Assembly (NCBI GenBank): GCA_028583605.1
Contig: CM053331.1
Location: 5,760,008 to 5,824,007, forward strand
Reading direction: 5' to 3'
DNA from: Dastarcus helophoroides
Taxonomy: Eukaryota > Arthropoda > Insecta > Coleoptera > Bothrideridae
Length of the DNA: 64,000 nt
The notes below the pieces were generated by a model. That model had not been told where the DNA came from, did no database searches, and saw nothing but the letters and a program-made list of their open reading frames with translations. The position numbers and the translations under genes are program-made. Positions 1 to 11,100 of this stretch are shown piece by piece (the first letter of the stretch is position 1; every line of letters begins with the position of its first letter).

Positions 1-176
1 TTTTCCTTCTTCTTCTCCTTCTTCTCCTCCTTCTTCTTCTCCTTCTCCTTCTCCTACTCCTTCTCCTACTCCTTCTCTTCTCTTCTCTGTCTTTTTCTCT
101 TTCTCTTTCTCTTTCTCTTTCTCTTTCTCTTTCTCTTTCTCTTTCTCCTTCTCTTTCTCTTTCTTTTTCTCCTTCT
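1..176. repeat. CT-rich microsatellite at window edge
   Basis: Almost pure pyrimidine on the plus strand. TTCTCC-like units grade into a regular CTTTCT hexamer from about 90 to 150. The array runs off the left edge, so its full length is unknown. It has the same pyrimidine-plus orientation as the larger tract at 4482-6366. Confidence 0.9.
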
Positions 177-960
177 CTACAAAATTCAAATATTTTAAAG
201 TATCAAATTTTTTATAAATCTTGACTATTTACTGAAAATTTTACCTTTCCATGAAAATGTCGATACTTTTCAGAATTTCGATTATTTTCTCAAAATTCGT
301 CTGTTTCAAAATTTCGATTTTTTCGAAAATGTTGAATTTTTTCAAAATTTTGTTTTTTAAAAATTTTGAATTTTTCTGAAAATCTTAAATTCATCAAAGA
401 TTTTCAAAACTAGATATTTCCTCAAGACTTCGCTTTTTTTTATTTCGATTTTTTTTAAATTTGGCAAAAAAATGTCGAAATCATTAATAATGGTGTGATT
501 TTTAAAAAATAATTAAAAATTTTGAAACAATTTAAATTTCTGATATTTTAAAATTTTCAAAAAAAGGTCGACATTTTCGAATTCATCGAACCTTTTAAAT
601 ATCGAGATCGACATAAAAAATTTAAAAAACATCGAAATTTGAGAGAAAGCCATAAATCTTAAAAAGTGCAAATTTTGGAAAAAGAATCCCTAATTCTGAA
701 ATAAAATCATAAAAATGTTCCAACCTTTGAAAAAGCTCGACATTTTGGAAAGAAATTTAAAAAATGACATTTTTATAAATAGTTGCATTTCCGAAGTTTC
801 ATTAAAAAACTTTTTTAGTTTTAAACAGAAGCAAAAATATTTTAATAAATGTCGTATTTTGAAAAAGTCAACATTTTAAGAAAGTCGATAGCATAAAATA
901 AGTAAAAATTTGTCTTAAAAAGTTGGAATTTTGAAAAAGCTAAATTATTAGGGGCGCACC
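177..960. other. AT-rich filler with dispersed TCGAAATTTT-like words
   Basis: No gene is visible. The stretch is built from diffuse, non-tandem words such as AAATTTCGA, TTTTGAAAAAGTC and their complements, mixed with A and T runs. The same texture recurs in many places in this window and probably reflects decayed tandem or simple repeats. Confidence 0.6.
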
Positions 961-2689
961 TTACTGGTTGAGAAGTTCTACTGGCATTGGATCTATATGA
1001 TACATCGAATATCGAAAAAATTTACCGATGTCTGAGCTTAAAATTCACATTTTGGGAAACATTTATTTTTATTAAATTGAGATTTTTCAAAAGTTCGCAT
1101 TTTTATCCAAAATCACGACATTAACCGTAAAAGTCATAAAAATATTTCAAAATTTTTGACTTCAAATATTTCAAGGCCGTGTAAAGTTAACACTCAAGTT
1201 TGAAAAAACTGAAAATTTGGAAAAATAAAAAATCGCTTCTCATACGAAATTCCGAGATAGAAGTCGAAATTTCATGAAAACTTGTGCAATTTGTAAAGAT
1301 TCCGTTCTGGCCTCCGGAATGTCCAAGAGACACAAGAAGTGTGGTTTTAGTTAAGATAACGAACTTCAGAAGAAACACAATCGTTATGAAGCTCACATTA
1401 CCAAATAAAAATGATAATACGAGTGTTTGTAAACTATTCAATTCCCGTTAACAAGCCAATAAGTTGAAATCTTTACTGCATTTTCGTATGCTAATGTCTT
1501 CCTCTAGTGAATCATGGTAAGCATGCGAGAAATCTTCGTTTTTAAGTGTGACGCTCTATACCGTTAAGCGACTTTGTTACAGCGCGAAGAATAATACTAA
1601 TTTGGATGCAAAAATGTAAAGTGGCATCCAAAAGGGAATAGACTCACCTAATATTAAATTTGACAAAAGCTCGCTGATGACTACACGTTTTATTATTCAT
1701 TTTAGGTGAGAAACACAAAGATCTTCACCGTGAATGCTCCTTTATTCATCCAAGTGCCATTAACTGAAAATTTGCATATCAAAGCATGTTTGTTTATTAG
1801 TTTTTGCTTGAATATACAAAGCGTGGTTTGCTGTGTGGCCAAGCTTTCTAAGACGTCAGTTTTCAGACGAATTTTTATGATAAGACCGTGATTAATTTGA
1901 CGTCATTTTTTTCGTGTTAGCTCGATATTGCTCAAGATATAAATGTCAGCCGTGGTGATAGCTGTAAGGTTATCTGATTTATCGAATAAGAAATGGTCAA
2001 TTAATACGGAATTTAATTTATATACTAATAAGCGCAGGTGTTTTTTATGCGTTTCGATATGTTAAAATAGTAAAACCAGTTACAATCGAATCATCTAATT
2101 TAAACAGCAACCGTAATATAATTTATGTATGCAACTCCAAATGAATAATTATTTATATAGGAGGATTAAATCAAACAGAATCAGTCAAAATTTCGAGTTT
2201 TTACTACCGTGGGCGGATTACGCTTTCAATTTTGAAGTAAAATTTGATTCTGCAATCTTCAAATTTTTAAGAGAAACTCGCAACTGCCACGTAACTTTCA
2301 GGAAGATTTTGATGATGTCTCCCACTTTCGATAAACTACTCAGACTTGATCGTAGATAACTTATGTATGCATGGTAATATACGCCATCCAACAACAGTGA
2401 CAAATTATCTACGGTCAACTTTTTTTTTCATTGAGATGTGGAAGTCTGCTCGATTATTCAGAAGCAGATAATGAAATTGAGGGCAGTTAAAATGATACGT
2501 CTAGTTAACTTATGAATAATTTCGCGCAGACAGATGATCCAATCAGTGTGTTCCTTGGGGCCTCCGGTCGCATCAGATTAGTTCGCTCGCCCCCCAAAGA
2601 AATAACATTTACATTTGCTCGCTTTATCAGATGCAGTTTAAATTACTTTGGGTTCATCATTCAGGAGTAGGCATTGAAAAACATAATTT
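961..2689. other. Non-repetitive AT-rich stretch, no gene recognised
   Basis: More complex sequence than its surroundings. Open frames are short (under 85 codons) on both strands, start at arbitrary places and match no family I recognise. I see no RNA gene. Confidence 0.5.
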
Positions 2690-4310
2690 CGAGGAAAGTG
2701 GCCTATTGAAGTTAATATTGAGATCGCTGGGCGCTAAATAAAAAATAATAAGTTGGGGTTTGTCGCCGCATCGCTCGATGGAATCTCCAACTTATTTTAC
2801 CTCCTGGTTGATTATTTAAATATACATTGGGCAACACGTTTTCTGTAATCGAAAAATAAGCATTACAGGTGGTATTTCTTGTTGATAAGACGTGAATCGT
2901 GAGGTAATTAAAGCGTCTCGTCTCATCGCTCAATGAAGTCTTCAATTTATTTCTGTTCCTCGTGGATTATTCAGATAGATATTGGGTAACATGACATATG
3001 TACATCAAAAATAAACATTACTACTGCTATTTCTGGATAAAATATTGTTGGCTAAATAAAAATGAGCTCAGGTTTCTCGCCTCGTCACTCGATGAAATTT
3101 CCAATTTAGTTTTGTGCCTCACGACCTAATTCAATATATATTAGGGAGCACGTTTTCTGTGCTCTAAAAGTAAATATTACCAGATGATATTGCTTGTGGA
3201 TAAGACAATGTGAGCAAATAAAGCGTCTGGTCTCATCGCTCCAACTTATTTCTGTTCCTCCTGTAGGTAACACGGTTTTTATACTTCACAAAAGCACATT
3301 CCTGTTAACTATTGTTTCTAAATCAGACAGGGTTCAGAGCTCTAAAGAAAACATTGTTAACTAAATAAAAATAGGCTCGGGCTTCTTGTCTAATCGCTCG
3401 ATGAAGTCTCCAATTTATTTTTGTTCCTCGGGGATGCAACAAATATATATTGAAGAGCACGTTTTCTGTAGTCAAAAAATAAACATTACCAGTTGCTTCT
3501 GGATAAGATACTCCGAGCTAAATAAAAATTAATAAACTCGAGCTTCTCGTCTCATCGCTGATTGAAATCTCCAAGTTATTTCTGTTCCCCGTGGATTATT
3601 TGAAAAGATATTGGGTAACATGACTTATGTACATCAAAAATGAACATTATTAGTGTTATTTCTAGGTAAGATACTGTTGGCTAAATAAAAATGAAATCAG
3701 GTTTCTCGCCTCATCGGTCGATGAAATCTCCAATTTATTTTTGTTCCTAGCGATCTAATTTAATATATATTAGGAAGCACATTTTCTGTGCTCTAAAAAT
3801 AAATACTACTAGATGATGTTGCTTGTAGCTAAGACAAATAAAGCGTCTGGTCTCATACCTCAACAAAATCTCCGACTTATTTCTGCTGATCCTATAGGTA
3901 ACACGTTTTCTATACTTTAAAAATGTTGCTGTTGTTTCTAGATAAGACACTGTTCAGTGCTCAAGAGAAGACACTGTTATCCAAATAAAAGTAAGCTCAG
4001 GCTTCTCGTCTCATTGCTTGATGAAGTTTCCAATTTATTTTTGTTCTTCGCGGATGAAATAAATGTATATTGAAGAGCACGTTTTCTGTAGTCTAAAAAT
4101 GAACATTTCTAGTTGCTTTTGGGTAAGATACTGCCGGGATAAATAAACATTAATAAGCTCGAGCTTAATAAACATTAATAAGCTTGGGCTTCTCGTTCCA
4201 TCGCCCGATGATGTCTCTGGCTTAATTTGTTCCTAACGGCTTATCTAAGCAATAAAATTGGGAGTACGATTTCTGTGCTCTAAAAATGACATCACTAGTT
4301 CCACTTAGTA
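2690..4310 (+). repeat. ~158-bp tandem array, about ten monomers
   Basis: Each unit carries a block like CTCATCGCTCGATGAAGTC, then a TTATTTCTGTTCCT block, then TATATTGGGTAACACG, then a TCTGGATAAGATACT block and CTAAATAAAAAT. Anchor blocks fall near 2767, 2922, 3084, 3233, 3396, 3553, 3714, 3855, 4010 and 4197, giving spacings of about 141-187 bp. Units four apart are most alike: the CTAAATAAAAATGA blocks near 3061 and 3690 are ~629 bp apart, which indicates a four-unit higher-order repeat. Units are diverged, so the array is old. Confidence 0.8.
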
Positions 4311-4481
4311 CTGTTTTTAATGTAAATAATTGAAATCCCATTAAGTTGGTTAATCTTAAAAATCTTTTATTGAACGTCCAGAAAAAAGTTCAGATTTTGA
4401 CTCTCTTGTCGAAATGTAGGATTTTTAGAATTTTAGGTATGATGACAAATTAGATTATGCAGTTGATATTATGTTTAGATA

Positions 4482-6366
4482 TTCTTTTCTTCCTTTTCTT
4501 CTTCTCCTCCTCCTCCGTCTTCTCCTTCTTCTTCTCCTTTTTCTTCGCCTTTTTCTTTCTTCTCCTCTTCTCCCTCTTATTTCCTCTTCTCCTCCTCCTT
4601 CTTCTTCTCACTACTTCTTCTTCTCCTTCTTCTTCTCCTACAGACTCCTTCTCCTTCTTCTTCTCCTCCTTCTTCTTCTCCTTTTTCTTCTCCTTTACCT
4701 CCTCCTCCTTCTCCTTTTTCTCCTCTTTCTTCTCCTCCTTCTTCCCCTTCTTCTTCTCCTTCTTTTTCTCCTTATTCTTCTCATCCTTCTCCTTCTTCTT
4801 TGACTCCTTATTCTTCTCATCCTTCTCCTTATCGTAGTCTCCTTCTTCTCCTTCTTCACCTCTTTTCCCCTTCCTGCACGTTCTTTATCATTCATCTCCT
4901 TCTTCATCTTTTTCTTCTTCTCATTCTCTTCTCCGTCTTTTTCTCCTTTCTTCTCTCCTCTTCTCCTCCTTCTTCCTTCTCCTCATACCCCTCCTTCTTC
5001 CTTCTTCTTCCTTCTTCTCTTCTTCTTCTTGTCCTCCTTCTTCTCACTTCTTCTTCTTGTCCTTCTCCCTCCTCCTTCTTCTCTCGCTTCGCCTTTCTTC
5101 CCGCTCTTCTTCCTCTCTTCGCCTTCTTATTTCATTCATCTCCTTCTTTCCTTTTTCTTCCTCTTTTTCCTTCTTCTCCTTCTTCTTTTTCTTTTTCTTC
5201 TTCTTCTTCTTCTTCTTCCTTCTCTTCCTTTATATTCTTTTATCTCCTTATCTCCTTCTTTATCTCCTTCTTCTTTCTCTCCTAATTCTTCTTCTTCTCC
5301 TTCTTCTCCTCCTTCCTCTTCTCCTTCTTCTTTTCCTCCTTATTCTTCTCATCCTTCTCCTTCTCTTCTACTCCTTATTTTTCTCATCCTTCTCCTTCTT
5401 CGTATTCTCCTTCTTCTCCTTCTTCACCTTCTTCTTCTTCCCCTTCCTCACGTTTTATCTTCATCTCCTTCTTCTCTTCCTTCTTCTCTCCTTCTTCTTC
5501 TTCTCCTTCTTCTCCTCTTTTTCTCCTTCTTCTCCTTCTTCTTCTCCTTCTTCTTCTTTTTCTACTCCTCCTTCTTCTTCTCTTCCTTCTCCTTCTTCTT
5601 TTTTTCTTCTCCTCCTTCTTCTCCTTCTTTCTCCTTCTTCTTCTTTGTCCTTCTTCTTCTCCTTCTTCTCCTTCTCTCGCTTTCCTTCTTCCCTTCTTCT
5701 TTCCCTTCTTCTTATCCTTCTTCTCCTTCTATTTCTTCATCTCCTTCTTCTCCTTCTTTTTCTTCTTCTCCTTCTTCTTCTTCTTTTTCTTTTTCTCCCC
5801 CTATTTCTTCTGCTTCTCCTTCTTTATCTTCTTCTCCCAATTCTCCTTCTTTACTTTCTTCTTCTCCTTCTTCCCCTACTTCTCCTCCTTCTTCTTTTTC
5901 TCCTTCTCTATATTCTTCTCCTCCCTCTTCTTCTGCTTCTTCTACTTCTTTCCCTAGTTCTCCTTCTTCTCGTTTTTCTTCTTCCTCTCCTTTTTCTCCT
6001 TTTTCTCCTCCTTCCTCTTCTCCTTCTTCTCCTTCTGCGTTTCGTTCTTCTTCTCCTTCTTCTTCTGCTTTAAATCCTTCTTCTTCTTCTCCTTTTTTTT
6101 CCTTCTTCTACTTCTTCCCTAGTTCTCTTCCTTCTTCTTTTCCTTCTTCTTCTCCTTCTTCTTCTCCTCTTTCTTCTTTTTCTACTTCTTCTCCTTCTTC
6201 TCCCTTTTCGTCTTCTCCTCCTTTTTCTCCTCCTTTTTTTACTTTTTCTCCTTTACCTCCTTCTTAGCCTTTTCTCCTTTTTCTCTATCTTCTCCTTCGT
6301 CTCCTTTTTCTGCTTCTTCCCCTTTTTTTCCTTCTTCTCCTATTTTTCCTTCTTCTTCTTCTTTTC
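4482..6366. repeat. ~1.9-kb polypyrimidine/polypurine tract (TTC/TCC-rich)
   Basis: Nearly uninterrupted CTT, CTC and CCT triplets on the plus strand, so a GAA/GGA purine strand on minus. There are only short interruptions, for example around 4873-4900, 5130 and 5450. It abuts the 3' end of a minus-strand LINE remnant at its right edge. Long open frames through it on both strands are composition artefacts. Confidence 0.95.
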
Positions 6367-6745
6367 AATGAGCTATTGGTCTGCTTTCCACCGAATTCAG
6401 TCATTCTGGTTTTCTTGAGGTGTTGACTGCCAGCTGTCTTTCCATCCTTTCGGTGATCTTCCTCTTGGTCTACGTTCTACGCGCGTGTCCTCCAGGGCCC
6501 TTCGGACAACTCGGTCTTTTTCCATTCTTCTCACGTGGTCATTCCATTGGTGTCTTCTTTGTCTGTCCCATCTTGCCACATTGTCCACTCCGCAAATTCT
6601 TCTAATCTCATCGTTTCTCACTCTTTGCCTAAGTCTTTTCCCAGTGATTGCTCTCAGCGTTTTCATGTCTGCTCTCCTCAGCATTGGTTTAGTTTTGTTT
6701 GTATCTGCTCTCGTTTCGATTGCATACGTCAGTACCTATAGGTCG
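6367..6745 (-). mobile_element. 5'-truncated LINE, C-terminal end of reverse transcriptase ORF
   Basis: A minus-strand frame reads from about 6745 to the stop at 6397-6399. It begins with TYAIETRADTNKTK and continues through a DMKTLRAITGKRL block, then VRNDEIRRICGV, then a WNDHVRRM block, and ends with a basic RPRGRSPKGWKDSW block. This order of motifs is what is seen downstream of the reverse transcriptase domain in non-LTR retrotransposons (Jockey/RTE-like; clade uncertain). The catalytic domain and endonuclease are absent. The frame is open for about 115 codons, so the insertion is not very old. After the stop come about 30 bases and then the GAA-rich purine tract, which sits where a LINE tail would be. 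Confidence 0.8.
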
Positions 6746-6759
6746 CACGCTTAGATATT

Positions 6760-8150
6760 TTAAATCATAATTAGCCTTTCAAAGTTGAAATATCCAAAAA
6801 AAATTTTAATATCGTTTTTTTCCCTAAAAATGTGGTATCTAAACTTGGGGTGAGTATCTACAGACGATATTTTGTTTAAAAAATTGAATTCTAGGTGAAA
6901 TCGAATTTGAGAAGTTTTTATTTATTTTCAGTTTAATCTGATTTCGGTTTTCTGAATATTTTAACTATTTTGCTCAAAATTTTCTATGTAAAATAAACTA
7001 ACCTCTTCTTTTGTCATTTGTCATGAGGTGACGTTTTAACTAAATTTAAATATCATGTAGTCATATTTCAGAAACAGTTTTAAAATATTGTCAACAAACA
7101 ATAAAAATTTAAATATTTCCAAACTGGGCCGAAGAAATGTTAAATAAAATTAAAAAACAGAAATCAAAATTTCAACTTGGATTTTCTTTTTGGACATTAC
7201 AACTTTTCCTCGAAATTTACTACTTTTTTCGTAATTTTGGATCCTAATTCAAAATACAGACAAATAAGTTGATTGTTTCTTTGTCGACCGCATTAATTCG
7301 AAAATCTGATCCTTAACTTTTTTCCTGTTCAAAATTTTAGGAATTTCGGTCCTTTTAAAAAATAACCTTTTTTCAAATTTGAATCTTTTATCGACGTTTC
7401 TGCATTTTTTCTTTCAAAATTCGTCCCCCAAAATTTTATATTTTATTCCAAATTCCAAGTTTAATTTTCTGAAAATGTCGTTTTCTCAACAATCGACTTT
7501 TTCTCGAAATTTTGACCTTTACCTTAAAACGCGTTCTTTTATGATGTGGATCATCGGGTCCACTGTGGGGGCTCATTTGGTCAAGCAAATGTACGTATAT
7601 GCAATAAACCAGATATTATTGTTTCCAATTTCGACCTTCTTTTCGTAAATCTTAATTTACTACTGAATTACTCGAAATTTCATTTTTTTGAAAATTGCTA
7701 TCCTTTTTGAAATTTAATTCTTTTCAAAATGAGTTTTTTGAGAAACTCAACTTTTTTTTGTAAATGAATGGACTAAAGAAACCGATTCCGGTGACAATTT
7801 CGACTTTTTTAAATTTCGTTTTTTTCTCAATTTAAAACACCTTTGGAAATGTAAATTTTTACCTCTTCTAGAAATACTGACATTTTGGAAATTTAAAATA
7901 GTACCTGTTTTGAATTTTTTTTTGCTTTTGATAAACATATTGACTTTTTATTGAAAATTTTGATTTTCTTCAAAAATTTTATTTTTTTGAAAATTTTGGT
8001 TTTCATGATTTCTATTTTTTTTCAAAATTGTGAAATCTTGCTTAGAAATTTAGTTTTTTTGTGAATTTCGAATGTTCTGAACATTTTGATTTTTTTTCCA
8101 AATTATCAACTTAAAAAACCACTTTTACTTATTTTCCTTATTTTCATTTA
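6760..8150. other. AT-rich TCGAAATTTT-type filler
   Basis: No gene or clear tandem period. Repeated words such as TTTTGAAAATTTTGA and TCGAAATTT in mixed spacing, with the T-rich strand on plus. Short open frames at 7379 and 7747 are compositional. Confidence 0.55.
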
Positions 8151-11100
8151 TTTTGGAAAATCTCAATCATTTTTCAAAGCGTTGTCATTTTTTCGAAACT
8201 TTTGTTTGAAAAAGTTGACTTTATTAAAAAAATTACTTTTTTGAAAACTTCAACTTTATTAAAATGTGTAATAATGTTTGTGAAAATGTTGACTTTTTTA
8301 AAAGTCCTAATGTTTCAAAACTTTGACCCTTTTCGAGATTTTCCGTTTTATTTAGAATTTCGTAATATTTTAAAATAAATAACGACCCCCGCCTGGGTTA
8401 AAATCTAGCTCTACTTATTCCGCAAAAGACAGAAAAATTGAAACAAAATAAACCTCCTGTAGAAACTAAACAGGTTTTCAAATATTAATAAAAGCTTCTT
8501 GTCTAATCGCTCAACGATATCTCTTATTTTCATTGTAGTTTTTCAGCAGTAGACGCAGTCGTATCATTCGCTAGATTCAGAGAACAATATACCGTGTGTC
8601 CCCAGATGTGAGGTAACATAATAATATGATTTTAATTCATTTTGGGAAATTTCCTTTATTTTTTAAAGCGTTGACATTTTTTCGAAATTTTTACTTGCTT
8701 GAAAATTTTGACGTTTAAAAAATATTTTTTTTGAAAATCTATACTTTAGTAATAAAAATGTTTAATAATGTTTGTGAAAATTTTGCTTTTTTTAAAACTC
8801 TTAATCTTTTAAAGCTTTGACTTTTTTCAAGATTTCCCTGTAGCAAAATCTAGCTTTTCTTGTTTCAAAAAAGACAGAAAAATTGAAACAAAGTAATCCT
8901 TCGAAAGAAACTGAACAGGTTTTCAAGAATTGGTGAAAGCTGCTTGTCTAATCGCTCATCGATGTCTCTCATTTTTTTTGCAGTTTTTCAGCAGTAAACG
9001 CAGTTGTATTGACTTTGTAGGTTCAGAAAATAATAAACAGTGTCTCCCACAAGATGTGAGGTAACAAAATAAGATAATTTTCATTTATTTTAAAAAGTTT
9101 TCATTATTTTTCAAAGCGTTGACATTTTTTTGAAATTTTTGCTTGTTTGAAAATTTTAAATTCTTCAAAAAATTTAATTTTTTGGAAATTTTAACTTTAT
9201 TAAAAATGTTTATTAATGCGTGTGAAAATTTTGACTTTTTTAAACCTTTTAGTGTTTCAAAATTTTGACTTTTTTCAAGATTTCGAGTTTTATTTAGAAA
9301 TTCATAATTTTGCAAAATAAATACTACCTCTTCTGGAGCAAAATCAAGCTTTTCTTGTTCTAAAAAAAGACGAGAAAATGAAGCAAAGTAAACTTTTGAA
9401 AGAAATTGGATAGATTTTCAAGAATTGGCGAAGGCTATTTGTCTTATCACTCATCGATGTCTCTTATTTTCTTTGCAGTTTTTCAGCAGTAGACGCAGTC
9501 GTATTGACTCGCTAGGTTCAGAAAATAATAAACAGTGTATCCCACAAGATGTAAGATAACAAAATAACATAATTTTTATTTATTTTGTGAAATTTCCATT
9601 ATTTTTCAAAGGGTTGATATTTTTCCGAGATGTGTGCTTACTTGAAAATTTTAACTTCTTGAAACATTTTAATTTTTTGAAAATTGTAACTTTATTAAAA
9701 ATGTTTAATGTTTGTGAAAATTTTGACTTTTTTAAAAGTCCTTATCTCTCAAAACTTTAACTTTTTTCGAGATTTCGAATTTTATTTAAAATTTGGTAAT
9801 TTTTCAAAATAAATACCCGTTCCCTAGAGCCAAATTAGCTTTTTTTGTACCGAAAAAGACCTATCAAAAGAAACTGGACAGGCTTTCAAGAATTAGTGAA
9901 AGCTTCTTGTCTAATCGCTCATCGATGTTTCTCATTTTCTTTGCAGTTTTTCAGCAGTAAACGCAATTGTATTGACTCGTTAGGTTTAGATCATAATAAA
10001 TAGTGTGTCCCATAAAATAGGAAATAACAAAATAACATAATTTTTATCTATTTTGGGAAATTTTTTAAATTTTTTACAGCGTTAACATCTTTTCGAAATT
10101 TTTGCTTGTTTGAAAATTTTAACTTTTTCAAAAATTTAAATTTTTTGAAAATTTCAACTTTATTAAACATGTTTAATAATGCTTGTGAAAATTTTGCCTT
10201 TTTAAAACCTTTTAGTCTCAAAACTTTGACTTTTTTCAAGATTTCGAGTTTTATTTAGAAATTCATAATTTTTCAAAATAAATACTGCCTCTCCTTGAGC
10301 AAAATCAAGCTTTTCTTGTTCCGAAAAAGACGGGAAAATGAAGCAAAGTAATCTTTTAAAAGAAGCTGGACAGGTTTTCAAGAATTAGCGAAGGCTTCTT
10401 GTTTTATCACTCATCGATGTTTCTCATTTTCTTTGCAGTTTTTCAGCAGTAAACGCAGTCGTATTGACTCGCTAGGTTCAGAAAACAATAAACAGTGTGT
10501 CCCACAAGATGTAAGGTAACAAAATAACATAATTTTTATTTATTCTGTAAAATTTCCATTATTTTTTAAAGTGTTGATATTTTTCCGAAATGTGTGCTTA
10601 CTTGAAAATTTGAACTTCTTAAAAAATTTTAATTTTTTGAAAATTTCAACTTTATTAAAATTGTTTAGTAATTTTTGTGAAAATTTTGACTCTTTTAAAA
10701 ATTTTAATCGTTCAAAACTTGACTTTTTTCGAGATTTTGAGTTTTATTTAGAATATTGTAATTTTTTAGAATAAATACCGCCCCCCTGGAAAAACAATCA
10801 AGCTTTTCTTATTTTAGAAAAGACAGGAAAATGAAACAAAGTAACCCTCCGAAAGTAACTGGGCAAGTTTTCAAGGAATTGGTAAAAGCTTCTTGTTTTC
10901 TCGCTCATCGATGTCTCTCAGTTTCTTTGCATTTTTTCAGCAGTAGACGCAGTCGTATTGACTCATTAAGTTCAGATCATAATAAACAGTGTGTCCCACA
11001 AGATAGGAAATAATAAAATAACATAGTTTTTATTTATTTTGGGAAATTTCATTTTTCAAAGCGTCGATATTTTTTCGAAATTTTTGCTTGTTTGAAAATT

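Noticed and set aside
4457..6267. Long open frames (up to 412 codons) rich in Ser, Pro, Phe and Leu
   Set aside because: They lie wholly in the polypyrimidine tract, are open in several frames at once, and simply translate TTC/CTT/TCC triplets. No signal, domain or splice context supports them.
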